Program-made: the position numbers and the translations under genes
Part shown: piece by piece, positions 16,359 to 24,482 of the stretch
Layout: every line of letters begins with the position of its first letter
Position numbering within the stretch: position 1 is the first letter of the stretch
Notes under the pieces: generated by a model
Told to the model about the DNA's origin: nothing
Databases searched by the model: none
Seen by the model: the letters and a program-made list of their open reading frames with translations, nothing else
Source of the DNA: a virus
DNA length: 31,025 bases
Direction: 5' to 3' (one strand)
Virus record (IMG/VR): IMGVR_UViG_3300030090_000989
Span: 1 to 31,025 of that record

Positions 16359-17213
16359 TCATGCTCCTTTCTCCATAGATACATAGCTAACTATAGGTTT
16401 ATTCTTTGCCTTACTCACTTTAGAAGTTTCCTCAGTTAGCCTATCACCCCAACAGTCGTGTCTAAAACTACAAAACTTACATTCCGTACTCAAAACATAC
16501 CTTCCTGTCTCCTTTCCATAAAAAGTTTCTTTCACTGGCTCAAAACACCTACTAAACTCATTGCTGGATATTGCGTTTACAGTCTTTTCCAGACTCTTCA
16601 TTACAATATCTGGATCACTCGTGTACTTAACATATTTAAATTCACCAGAAGAATGATTTACAACCCACCAACCTCCCGGCTCTACATTTTTGCCTTTTGC
16701 ATACACAGTTAGCTGTCCTATGTACCCAAAGGGATCACTTTTTTCTATAGTTTCGCCGTCAACCCACTTATTTTTATAGCTCCAAGGACTTGCTGATTTA
16801 ATGTCATCTACTTTGTTGTCTAACACTAAATCATATTCACCTTGAATTTTTGTTCCAGCTATCTCAGTTTCTACTTTTTCTGGTTCTTCAAACGTAGCAC
16901 CTGCCTCTTTAAGAATGCCCTTGAACACAGCTTCCGTAATATCACCAATCATCATTCTTACTAAGAAATGAGAGGAAGGTGGAATAGCAGCCTCCGGCTT
17001 GTTCTTTTGAAACCAGAGTTGGCAAGATGCTCTACCCACATTACTTGCCCGTAAGCGAAAATCTTTTCTAGATTGTTTAGATTTGAACTGCTTACGCACT
17101 GCTTCTTCCACATGCTTAACTATGCCCTGTATATTTTCCTCAGACATTGTAGATAACCCCTGACGAGCATCGTCAAGGTACGAATGAACGAGAAGTTCTG
17201 CAGGGTGCTCCAT
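16359..17213 (-). CDS. Cas4/RecB-like exonuclease with a probable iron-sulfur cluster (284 aa)
   Basis: This protein likely degrades or trims DNA ends for recombination. Visible PD-(D/E)XK elements are D128 (GEYDLVL), D137-I-K139 in VDDIKSAS and the QxxxY motif at Q167 (GQLTVYA). Four cysteines lie as in Cas4/AddB iron-sulfur nucleases: C64 (RASCQLWF) near the N terminus and C245, C248 and C254 (TECKFCSFRHDC) near the C terminus. The start ATG 17213 is two bases after the preceding stop. Such a nuclease beside pol A and an ssDNA-binding candidate is common in podoviruses. The family call is strong; the precise substrate is unknown. Confidence 0.9.
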   Translation of the reverse strand: MEHPAELLVHSYLDDARQGLSTMSEENIQGIVKHVEEAVRKQFKSKQSRKDFRLRASNVGRASCQLWFQKNKPEAAIPPSSHFLVRMMIGDITEAVFKGILKEAGATFEEPEKVETEIAGTKIQGEYDLVLDNKVDDIKSASPWSYKNKWVDGETIEKSDPFGYIGQLTVYAKGKNVEPGGWWVVNHSSGEFKYVKYTSDPDIVMKSLEKTVNAISSNEFSRCFEPVKETFYGKETGRYVLSTECKFCSFRHDCWGDRLTEETSKVSKAKNKPIVSYVSMEKGA

Positions 17214-17215
17214 TT

Positions 17216-18169
17216 CTAGTCGCTTTCTACAGTGATGAAACCATCAATCACATCTGTTTCTTCATCTGACAAAGGGTTACTGTTGGCATTTTTATCATAT
17301 GCTTCTTGTATGTACTTATTATACTTGTTAACCCAAGATTGAAACTTCATGAGAGCCTCATTGTCTTCTGGCTGAAGCTTAACTTCCTTAGTTAGCTCAA
17401 CATTGTATACAGGTTGATACAACATGTTTCCGTTAGACATAGGAGCACCATCAGTAGACAAAGAAATATGGTGTTGAGGAAACAGTCGTCCCGCATCACG
17501 ATACTTTGCCAAAGCCTCTCCCATGATCTTGAAAGCAGTATTGTTTTCAATCTCCCAGATTACAGGAATTGGAGTGCCATCAACTGGAACCGCCTCTCCT
17601 GCATCGTTAAGAGCTTCACCCTCTTCCAAAGTTACCGTACCAAAGATGGCTCTGACCCGCCTCACTGATGTTATGAGATTTCGTGTAGCTTCTGGAACAG
17701 ACTTCCAATCTTGAATAAAACCTGACGGTCTACCACAATTAAAACCTCCAGACTCATCAATTAAATCTGATGAACTAAATGTTTTGTAATCATGGGTGAA
17801 TGCAGATTTTACATACTTTCCCTTTCGACCATCTTTATCTGGTGTCTGATACGGCAACCAACGGTTATACCTAAACCGCTGCAAGAAGGGACGAAGTTTA
17901 ATACTTTCGCAATAAAGATAATTTCCCGTTCCTTGATCTAAGCGATAGGAACCACCATGATCAAAGCGATATGTGCCTCCCGGCACCACTTCCATTTGAC
18001 GTTTCTTACCGCCCTTTTCAATTGTTCCCATAACAGGCTTATTCCAGATACGAAGACGGCATAAAGCGTCCTCAGATCGTGTCGGCCTATTATCTGTATT
18101 TTCTATACCCATGATAGACGCAATCATGTCATAGTTGGTATTGTCCATAGTAACTAAATCTGTTTCCAT
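17216..18169 (-). CDS. Probable single-stranded-DNA-binding or replication accessory protein (317 aa)
   Basis: The start is ATG 18169 (METDLVTMDNTNYDM) with AAAGGAAT upstream. The frame extends further upstream but only through promoter and leader. No catalytic motif was seen. The protein is rich in aromatic and basic residues in the middle (PFLQRFRYNRWLPY) and ends in an acidic tail (LSDEETDVIDGFITVESD), the arrangement used by phage ssDNA-binding proteins to recruit partners. It is expressed from its own consensus promoter just after the polymerase gene. The function is inferred from position and tail only. Confidence 0.8.
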   Translation of the reverse strand: METDLVTMDNTNYDMIASIMGIENTDNRPTRSEDALCRLRIWNKPVMGTIEKGGKKRQMEVVPGGTYRFDHGGSYRLDQGTGNYLYCESIKLRPFLQRFRYNRWLPYQTPDKDGRKGKYVKSAFTHDYKTFSSSDLIDESGGFNCGRPSGFIQDWKSVPEATRNLITSVRRVRAIFGTVTLEEGEALNDAGEAVPVDGTPIPVIWEIENNTAFKIMGEALAKYRDAGRLFPQHHISLSTDGAPMSNGNMLYQPVYNVELTKEVKLQPEDNEALMKFQSWVNKYNKYIQEAYDKNANSNPLSDEETDVIDGFITVESD

Positions 18170-18186
18170 ATAATTATTCCTTTCTG

Positions 18187-18196
18187 AAAAAAAAAA
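18187..18196 (-). other. Ten-U tract in the 5' leader of the 317-aa gene
   Basis: Transcripts from the promoter at 18206-18233 should begin near 18199 and soon contain ten consecutive U (AAAAAAAAAA on the + strand), then CAGAAAGGA. Such a run could bind ribosomal protein S1 or allow slippage by RNA polymerase. Confidence 0.5.
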
Positions 18197-18205
18197 GATT
18201 GCCCC

Positions 18206-18233
18206 ATTATACATGGTCACAAAACATTGTCAA
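18206..18233 (-). promoter_or_regulatory. Consensus sigma70-type promoter, leftward
   Basis: On the - strand there is a perfect TTGACA (18233-18228), a 16-bp spacer and a perfect TATAAT (18211-18206). The -35 contains the polymerase's TGA stop (18232-18230). It should drive the 317-aa gene, the nuclease and genes beyond, up to the attenuator at 16051-16080. Confidence 0.85.
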
Positions 18234-20275
18234 GCGTATTGTTCTAATTCCATCCAATTTTCTCCTATTTTGCATTCCATTATCAGAGGAACATCGAAAT
18301 CTACCTCCAACTTGTTAAGAAGCCCACTTCTTAAAGTTTTTTCTACTTCTGTGATACAGCCTATGACTTGCTGCTCCTCACTTGGGTATGTATCTATAAC
18401 TATACTATCATGTACACTGTTAACTATCATACTTTTTAGATTTCTTTGTCGCATTTCATCCTCTACCAATAGTAAAGTCATCTGTACTATGTCTGTTGAT
18501 ATAGACTGTACAGGATAGTTTTTAACAGCAGTGAAATGCGTTATGGTTCCTCCTGACCTTCGTTCAGCATCAGGAAAAGCAAACTGTCTACCAGTAGGCG
18601 TAGTGACCATGCCCGTAGACATAACTTCATTGGCTAATTTTGTGTGCCATTTAGCTATACCATAGTATTTATCCGTGAACTGTTGGTAATATGCTGCCTC
18701 TGCACTTGTTCTGCCAAATCCCGTAGCACCAAATAGCGGAGCAAAGGTATGTGCCTTTGCTTCCTGCCGTGTAATGGGCTGACCAGAATTGCTAATCACT
18801 TCTGCTGTGTAGCTATGAACATCAAAACCTGTGTCTATCTCTTCCCGTGCCACTTCATCATCTCCAAGAAAAGCGGCGGCTCTAAATTCAAGTTGAGCAA
18901 AGTCTGCCTCTACTATTTTTCCTTCCGGCCAACGAGAACGAAACACTCTTTTTATTGGAAATGTACCACCACGAGGCATATTCTGTAAGTTTGGAGAATC
19001 TGAAGCCAAACGTCCAGTTGATGTTCTATGTTGCACCAACCGTACATGCAATTTATGGTCAGATTTCATGAAGGTTTGGATACCATCCACAAAAGATGAA
19101 AGATAGGTATCTAAAGCAGACAATCTCCTTACTTTATGCAAAAAACTCTCTGCTTCAGTAAGGTTTTTACGCTTTGCAGCTTCCTCTAGCATTTCAATGT
19201 TAGTCTTGCTGGTACTAAACCCATGATTTGCTACCCAAGCAGCAGATGGAGCAGAAAATTTAAGACCAGCAATCTTTTTGTTAGGAATGTACAGTATTCC
19301 TTCCTTGTTACATTCTTTACAAATTCTACGTGCCTTACCTACCGTGCCATCTTTCTTTATCGCAAGATTGTACCCCCTACCAAAACAATTTTTACATTGA
19401 ACGGCTGTGGTTCTGTATACATACTGTGAATTTTCTTTCACAGCCAAATCAAAGTCCGCTTTCTTCATGTACTTAGTGAAATTACTAGACCATGTAGGTT
19501 TGTCTTTAGGTTTGCGACTATAAATAACCATACTCAATTGCTCTGGAGAGGCCAGATTAATTGGAGTATCCCCCATGAGTTCATAAACTTGTTTATTTAA
19601 AGAATCCTGCATTTCTTTTCGTTCTGCTTCAAATTCTAGCTTAACATCTGCTAGTTCTTCTGCATTTACAGAAAAACCTCTGTAGTAAATCTTGGATAAC
19701 AAAACGCATAGATCATTTGTCAATGTAATTATATTTTGAAGAGGAGAATATTCATTTGTAAACATCTTTTGACGTAAACTGTCCGATAATTCTTGTGTAG
19801 CTCGTACATCTACCAAGCAATATTTTTCTAGCTCATCTCCATCTATCTCATCTACAGATAGACCTTGCTTAAAGCTTTCCGTAAGAGTATCAAGCTTCTG
19901 GTTCTCAAGTTCATATCTCTCTGCTACTGCCTGTAGAGATAAAGGCTGTTTGATTGCTCGTTGAAACAAATACTCAACCAACATGGTATCAAATACAGCA
20001 CCATCATAAACAAAGCCTGTTTCCCACAGCCATATCAACTCATGCTGTGCATTATGACATATTAATACCGTAGCCTGATCTAGCTGTGCTTGTAAAAGTT
20101 CTTTTGCATTGCGTGTGCTATGAGTAGAGTGACCAAACCAAAAAGATGATTCCTCACCTTTGTCTGTTCTAGTGCATACCAAGACAAGCTTATTGCCCTC
20201 CGTAAAAGGATCAAGAAGGGTCTTACCTGATGGTAATTTAGATACCGTGTTCTCTACATCTATGGTTAATTTCAT
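18230..20275 (-). CDS. Family A DNA polymerase with 3'-5' exonuclease and inserted DnaJ-like zinc module (681 aa)
   Basis: This is the replicative polymerase. Order: exonuclease (residues 1-170) with D6/E8 in TIDVENT, HNAQHEL at 74-80, D96 and YxxxD (Y152, D156); a linker; a zinc module with C294, C297 (CKNCFGRG) and C319, C322 (CKEC), a half DnaJ central domain; then the polymerase. Motif A is EADFAQLEFR (D458). Motif B is R503-x3-K507-x3-F511 and ends LFG instead of the usual YG. Motif C is SVHDSIV (H622, D623), with Ser where most family members have Glu. The start ATG 20275 has AGGAAA upstream. The zinc insertion is, from memory, diagnostic of HMO-2011-type phages. Confidence 0.95.
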   Translation of the reverse strand: MKLTIDVENTVSKLPSGKTLLDPFTEGNKLVLVCTRTDKGEESSFWFGHSTHSTRNAKELLQAQLDQATVLICHNAQHELIWLWETGFVYDGAVFDTMLVEYLFQRAIKQPLSLQAVAERYELENQKLDTLTESFKQGLSVDEIDGDELEKYCLVDVRATQELSDSLRQKMFTNEYSPLQNIITLTNDLCVLLSKIYYRGFSVNAEELADVKLEFEAERKEMQDSLNKQVYELMGDTPINLASPEQLSMVIYSRKPKDKPTWSSNFTKYMKKADFDLAVKENSQYVYRTTAVQCKNCFGRGYNLAIKKDGTVGKARRICKECNKEGILYIPNKKIAGLKFSAPSAAWVANHGFSTSKTNIEMLEEAAKRKNLTEAESFLHKVRRLSALDTYLSSFVDGIQTFMKSDHKLHVRLVQHRTSTGRLASDSPNLQNMPRGGTFPIKRVFRSRWPEGKIVEADFAQLEFRAAAFLGDDEVAREEIDTGFDVHSYTAEVISNSGQPITRQEAKAHTFAPLFGATGFGRTSAEAAYYQQFTDKYYGIAKWHTKLANEVMSTGMVTTPTGRQFAFPDAERRSGGTITHFTAVKNYPVQSISTDIVQMTLLLVEDEMRQRNLKSMIVNSVHDSIVIDTYPSEEQQVIGCITEVEKTLRSGLLNKLEVDFDVPLIMECKIGENWMELEQYA

Positions 20276-20283
20276 AACATTTC

Positions 20284-21510
20284 CTATGCACTATATGTAG
20301 CCGTTTCTGGGTCAAGCATTGTTATAACACGACCATGCTTACCTGTCAATTTATTTTTAAGAACTAGCCAATGTCTCTCTGGACTTTCTTCTTCTTGCTG
20401 ACCCTCTACCATAGGTGTTTTAGTTATACAAAACAGCACATCTGCTTCACTTGCTTTACCCGTGCGACTGCCCTCCAACATACTCATGTTTACAAACACC
20501 TTGCCCTCTGCTTCAGCAGACAGTTGAGACATGGCAAACAAAACACAATTATACTGCTTGGCTATAATTCTAAAACGAATATACGCAGCCTTGAGTTGTT
20601 CATGGTGAGCAGTGTACTTACCTTCTGGCTGAAACTTGTCAGCCATGTCAGCAATCACAATGTCTGGTTCATATGCCTTGACTGCTCGTTCTACACGATC
20701 CAAGTCCCACCCTGTAGCATCGGTGATTTTAAGATTGTCTTTGATAGGACCAAACAATTCCTCTGCACGATGTTTGTTCTTAACAATCTCCTTTATGGTC
20801 ATACCACAGGCAGCAGTGAGATAACGGGAAGATACTCTACTTGTGGCTTCTTCATTAGCAAGAACCATAATCTTTGCTCCTTGATGAGCAAATCCTCCCG
20901 GACCTGCACAAAGGTAAGCATGGCTACTAGTCTTACCCGTGTTTGGACGAGCAGCCCCCACCACTATCTGACCTGCATTCACTCCCGGCACTAGCTGTGC
21001 CACTGTAGGTATATTAAACTTCCACTTAAATTGTAACTCATTTTTTTCTAGCAGTGAATCAATATCCATTTTCTCAAAGTACACTTTAAGTGCTGGCATG
21101 AAATCCTCCTCACGCCTCTCTGTAAACTGAACTATTTTATGTAGAGATGTTACCTCACCGTTGGACATTTTAAATGCTATGTCCATTAGTTCATTGGCAG
21201 CGTCTTCTCTGTTTAGTTCTCGCAATACATTCTGTGCTACGTCCTCATTGAGAGGATCAGCGTTCTCTATCTTGCCAAAAATACTTTGATATATGTCTCT
21301 TTGTGCCGTAGTAAGCGTAGGATTTTGAGTAAAGAACAATGCCTCTACATCTGAAGGTCCAATGTCATTCTCATAGTCCGACATAGCCTCATCCAAAACA
21401 TGCTTGATACTACGAGTTTCCTTGCTCCTAAATATTCTTTCCTTTGCTATATTTTTGTTTCCATTATAAAATTCTCTATTCATCAATGTGCGTAACAGTG
21501 CCAGTTCCAT
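20284..21510 (-). CDS. DnaB-type replicative helicase (408 aa)
   Basis: This protein unwinds DNA ahead of the polymerase. The RecA-like ATPase core shows Walker A GAARPNTGKT (185-194), a following NEEATSRVSSRYL block and Walker B DIVIAD (D288). SQLSAEAEG further on resembles motif H3/H4 of the DnaB C-terminal domain. The first 160 residues or so form a helical N-terminal domain without primase motifs, so this is helicase only; the primase is the separate upstream gene. The start ATG 21510 is preceded by AGGAGAAATAA. Confidence 0.92.
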   Translation of the reverse strand: MELALLRTLMNREFYNGNKNIAKERIFRSKETRSIKHVLDEAMSDYENDIGPSDVEALFFTQNPTLTTAQRDIYQSIFGKIENADPLNEDVAQNVLRELNREDAANELMDIAFKMSNGEVTSLHKIVQFTERREEDFMPALKVYFEKMDIDSLLEKNELQFKWKFNIPTVAQLVPGVNAGQIVVGAARPNTGKTSSHAYLCAGPGGFAHQGAKIMVLANEEATSRVSSRYLTAACGMTIKEIVKNKHRAEELFGPIKDNLKITDATGWDLDRVERAVKAYEPDIVIADMADKFQPEGKYTAHHEQLKAAYIRFRIIAKQYNCVLFAMSQLSAEAEGKVFVNMSMLEGSRTGKASEADVLFCITKTPMVEGQQEEESPERHWLVLKNKLTGKHGRVITMLDPETATYSA

Positions 21511-21519
21511 TTATTTCTC

Positions 21520-22281
21520 CTAACCTATATAAGATTTCAAGTTCATAATATCATCTATTCTCCTGTATTTCAAGTCGTCCATTAGTTTCATAGCACATAT
21601 CGTAACATACAGGCGGCTTCTCAATATCCCTGTAAACTTAAATGTCTTTTGTACTGCGTCAGGATCAAGAGCTACTATAATTTTATTATAATCTTCAAGT
21701 TGTTCCATATGTACATCCAAAAGGGAGGTTCCCATCAATGCAAAACCTGTAAGAGATGAATTGATTGTAGGAACTACAGCAGCGGATATGCAGTCCTCCA
21801 CCACCACTGCCACTGGACCTTTGCCGGATACGTAAGCATGACCATTACTACCATACCTTTTCCATTTAGGGTTTTGCCTTTTATCTATTGCTCTTCCCGT
21901 GGCATCTACAATTCTGTTATCGTGTACAACAGGAAACACTATTCTATTTTCTTTTACGTCATAAAGTAGGTCAACTCCCTTTATGCCATATCTCTTTGTC
22001 CAAGGGTCTATACGATCTCTGCTAGGTGTAATGTGTGTGGGCAGAGAGAATGTTTCTGTTCTGTGATCCTCCTTTTTGTTTTTAAGTAGGGCATCTTTTA
22101 TTGTATAAAGATACCCAGAACGCCCTTGTATACTGCACCCTGCCTTATAACAGTTATAAAGAATGTTGTCAGTTGTTTTAGTTACAGTAAATGTATTCTT
22201 TCCATTACATATTGGACAGTCTCCTCTATGACTTTCTTCAATTTGTAAATCCAAAGATTGGATGTAATTTTGTATGTTCAT
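21520..22281 (-). CDS. DNA primase: zinc finger plus Toprim domain (253 aa)
   Basis: This protein should make RNA primers for replication. The N-terminal zinc finger has C22, C25 (CPIC), C44 and C49 (CYKAGC). The Toprim core follows, with VVVED (acidic metal-binding motif) and IVALDPDA further on. The arrangement matches the primase half of T7 gp4, here as a free-standing gene directly upstream of the helicase. The start ATG 22281 has AGGTAAAAC before it, three bases after the previous stop. Confidence 0.9.
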   Translation of the reverse strand: MNIQNYIQSLDLQIEESHRGDCPICNGKNTFTVTKTTDNILYNCYKAGCSIQGRSGYLYTIKDALLKNKKEDHRTETFSLPTHITPSRDRIDPWTKRYGIKGVDLLYDVKENRIVFPVVHDNRIVDATGRAIDKRQNPKWKRYGSNGHAYVSGKGPVAVVVEDCISAAVVPTINSSLTGFALMGTSLLDVHMEQLEDYNKIIVALDPDAVQKTFKFTGILRSRLYVTICAMKLMDDLKYRRIDDIMNLKSYIG

Positions 22282-22284
22282 GTT

Positions 22285-22560
22285 TTACCTATATGAATAA
22301 TGTAATACAATTCCAATAAAGTATATAACAAATATAACTGCATTTAGTGTGATTAAGGCACGATCAAACCATAACATGCCTACGATAAACCAAAGACCTG
22401 TTCCAGTTAACATGAAATAAAAGTTTATGGGGGCTATCTCAAGTGAGTTTAATACTGCCCCGATTAGTATTACGATTGTAGCTATCCACTTCAAGTACCA
22501 ACTTGCCCCATATGATGGGGTTACTTTAGGCCATTTCATCTTATTATCTGTCTCCTTCAT
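22285..22560 (-). CDS. Small membrane protein with about three helices (91 aa)
   Basis: After a short polar start there are hydrophobic segments at about residues 23-41 (WYLKWIATIVILIGAVLNSL), 46-62 (NFYFMLTGTGLWFIVGM) and 71-87 (ITLNAVIFVIYFIGIVL). ATG 22560 has AAAAGG upstream; ATG 22539 is an alternative with AAGGAG at wider spacing. Similar short proteins occur in marine phages and Alphaproteobacteria. It could modify the host membrane or act as a holin-like or exclusion protein; the sequence does not decide. Confidence 0.75.
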   Translation of the reverse strand: MKETDNKMKWPKVTPSYGASWYLKWIATIVILIGAVLNSLEIAPINFYFMLTGTGLWFIVGMLWFDRALITLNAVIFVIYFIGIVLHYSYR

Positions 22561-22562
22561 GT

Positions 22563-22736
22563 TTAAACCTTTTCTATTGTAATTCTTTTACTAATGCCAT
22601 CAGTAGAGAAGATTTTTAATTTTAATTTACTATCTTTTTTAGCATGACGAAGAAAGTATACGTCCATATCCCCCCACGCATGTTCAAGTTGAGTATATAC
22701 TTTCTCAACAATAAATTCCTCGTCATCCAGTGGCAT
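22563..22736 (-). CDS. Hypothetical 57-aa protein
   Basis: ATG 22736 is preceded by a strong AAGGAGG (spacing about 8) inside the end of the integrase gene, two bases after the integrase stop. The frame ends at TAA 22565-22563, just before the membrane-protein gene. The product (MPLDDEEFIVEKVYTQLEHA..., KLKLKIFSTDGISKRITIEK) is a plausible helix plus beta-hairpin fold. The family is unknown. It fills what would otherwise be a gap in a tightly packed operon. Confidence 0.75.
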   Translation of the reverse strand: MPLDDEEFIVEKVYTQLEHAWGDMDVYFLRHAKKDSKLKLKIFSTDGISKRITIEKV

Positions 22737-22738
22737 CA

Positions 22739-23737
22739 CTATTCCTCCTTAAATTTAATTTCATTTAGTAGTTCCTCTGTTGTCATGAAGCTACGTTTAA
22801 ACTGTTTCCATTCATCGTCCTCTCCTAAACTAAACTGTCTCTTTTCTGCTGCGTTACGAGCCTGTTGTGTGCTTATACGTACATAGGGCATCAAGCTATC
22901 TCTACTCTTGTGACCACTATAGGCCATGATCTCTGTATCGGTAGCCCCGTGATTAGCTAGGTCTGTTAACACAGTCCTACGAATGTCACGTAGCTGTAAC
23001 CTAGAAGGTAGTCCAGCAGCAGCCCTGATCTTCCTAAAGGTACGAGCAATACCCTTTTCAGTGTAAGGCTCCAGCGTAAGTGGATTAGGAACAACCCATT
23101 TTTGAAAGTCATATACGTCCTTCTGTTCTGCAATCATTTGCACAAGAGCATCCGATAAAGGTATACCTGCTATACGTTCATTAGTTTTAAGTATAACCTC
23201 CCTTGTATATAGTTTTTCCTTTAAATCATAATTGTCCCATTCGGAAAGGCGTATATCTTCAATGCGTTGGCCCAACTCCACGTTAATTCTCACTAGCAGT
23301 CCCACATTCCTCCATCTAGGTTGACTAAAGGCTGTCTTTAGAAACGCAGTAAAGTTTTCTGTTCGCCAAACAGTGTTTCTAGGTGCTGGTTTACTCCTTT
23401 CAACAAAAGACCAAGGATTTTTGTCAATCATGTCATATTTTATAAGTACATTCCATGCACGAGTGACAACCTGTAGCGTGTAATTAGCAAAGCGTTCTCC
23501 TTTACCTTCTTCAGCCCCATTTATTATGGCCCAATAGATGTGCTGACACTTAGCCACAGATAAATCCTGTATCAGCATGTCTCCTACAGTTTTTTCTTCC
23601 AAGATTATACTACACAACCTCTGTAATTGATATATGTATTGCTGCCTTGTTTTTTCAGAGCGTATCTTGACACTAAATTCAGGTGTCTTTTGATACTCTT
23701 CTATAACGTCTGCGACTGAGTTTTTTTGCAACTTCAT
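22739..23737 (-). CDS. int: Tyrosine recombinase / integrase (332 aa)
   Basis: This protein should catalyse site-specific integration or resolution. I start at ATG 23737 (MKLQKNSVADVIEEY) because AAAGGAA lies upstream; ATG 23767 has no such site. The core-binding domain is about 1-115. Catalytic residues are R158 (GQRIEDI), a likely Lys near 184 (LKTNE), R253 in RDIRRT, H276 in SGHKS and nucleophile Y285 (PYVR). The usual His of the HxxR motif is Arg250 here. It overlaps the upstream gene by 59 bases. The presence of an integrase suggests a temperate or formerly temperate phage; no attachment site was identified. Confidence 0.92.
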   Translation of the reverse strand: MKLQKNSVADVIEEYQKTPEFSVKIRSEKTRQQYIYQLQRLCSIILEEKTVGDMLIQDLSVAKCQHIYWAIINGAEEGKGERFANYTLQVVTRAWNVLIKYDMIDKNPWSFVERSKPAPRNTVWRTENFTAFLKTAFSQPRWRNVGLLVRINVELGQRIEDIRLSEWDNYDLKEKLYTREVILKTNERIAGIPLSDALVQMIAEQKDVYDFQKWVVPNPLTLEPYTEKGIARTFRKIRAAAGLPSRLQLRDIRRTVLTDLANHGATDTEIMAYSGHKSRDSLMPYVRISTQQARNAAEKRQFSLGEDDEWKQFKRSFMTTEELLNEIKFKEE

Positions 23738-24107
23738 CGGGATTGTTCCTTTGCAAGTATAGTTCATGGGAAGATTTCAATTCATTCCATTTCTTTAGTC
23801 TAAGTTTCTTAACTACCTTACCTTCTCTTTTATGAGGATCACCCGGATGGCTAGTCATGTATGCCCACTTACGTCCCTCCTTTACATATACAATCCTCAA
23901 CCCACTTCCTATTCTGGGTGCCTCATCTTTAAGAAGTATATCATATCTAGTTCCATACTTTTCTTGCTTAACTTTATCCCATTCATTCCACTTGTTGGTA
24001 ACCTGTATATCAGATGGCATATCCAACAAGTTCAAGGTCTTTCTGGGTCTGCCCCTCTTCTTCTTGCGTCTTAGAAAGTCGGGGATAGTCAACAGGGCCA
24101 AGTCCAT
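23679..24107 (-). CDS. AT-hook-containing protein of unknown function (142 aa)
   Basis: From ATG 24107 the protein starts MDLALLTIPDFLRRKKKRGR and contains KKRGRPRKT at 16-24, the AT-hook core that grips the minor groove of AT-rich DNA. It continues with a basic domain (RIGSGLRIVYVKEGRKWAYM, then SHPGDPHKREGKVVKKL). The start is uncertain: ATG 24107 implies a 98-base overlap with the SET gene and only a weak GAGG. ATG 24020 (MPSDIQVTNKW) would leave 11 bases of overlap but remove the AT-hook. It overlaps the integrase gene by 59 bases and may assist DNA binding or recombination. Confidence 0.7.
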   Translation of the reverse strand: MDLALLTIPDFLRRKKKRGRPRKTLNLLDMPSDIQVTNKWNEWDKVKQEKYGTRYDILLKDEAPRIGSGLRIVYVKEGRKWAYMTSHPGDPHKREGKVVKKLRLKKWNELKSSHELYLQRNNPDEVAKKLSRRRYRRVSKDT

Positions 24108-24480
24108 GATATAAAACATCCTCATATTTAATTGTAAGTTCATCTCCCTCGTTTATGGGAGCATTCTGTAGCAAGTAACGCACCTTAATCTCAATTCCCT
24201 CTGAACTACTATACCTAGAACCAAGTAGATATCTATCCAAGTTATAGTTTTCAATAGCTACCTTAGAATTAACGGTAGTAGAGTGCTCATACACCACACA
24301 GTTAGGGGCATTACTGTGATTAATAAATGCACCTACAGCGGTGCGAAGCCACCCAATAAATGGATGGTGTATGTGAGAGATAGCAACAGGAAAGATAACA
24401 ATGTCCCTACTTGCAAATAATCCAAGACCATCACTATCGGATGATCTTATAGTAAATTCCTCTGGCAAAGCTCTTAACAT
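24010..24480 (-). CDS. SET-domain protein, putative lysine methyltransferase (156 aa)
   Basis: SET domains move a methyl group from S-adenosylmethionine to lysine side chains. The hallmarks are visible: DGLGLFASRDI near residues 17-27 (the GxG motif), FINHSNAPNC at 52-61 (the NHSC-like cofactor and catalytic motif) and INEGDELTIKYED at 109-121 (the final Tyr motif). The segment between is short, as in minimal bacterial and viral SET proteins. The start ATG 24480 has an excellent GGAGG. The last 30 or so residues overlap the AT-hook gene in another frame. The target is unknown; host or phage DNA-binding proteins are possible. Confidence 0.88.
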   Translation of the reverse strand: MLRALPEEFTIRSSDSDGLGLFASRDIVIFPVAISHIHHPFIGWLRTAVGAFINHSNAPNCVVYEHSTTVNSKVAIENYNLDRYLLGSRYSSSEGIEIKVRYLLQNAPINEGDELTIKYEDVLYHGLGPVDYPRLSKTQEEEGQTQKDLELVGYAI

Positions 24481-24482
24481 AA

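Noticed and set aside
16359-17213. Genuine CRISPR-associated Cas4
   Set aside because: There is no array and there are no other cas genes; phage recombination nucleases share the same fold and iron-sulfur cysteines.
20371-20994. 207-codon open frame on the + strand
   Set aside because: It lies wholly opposite the helicase gene, has no ribosome-binding site and gives a Cys/His/Ser-rich sequence without domain character.
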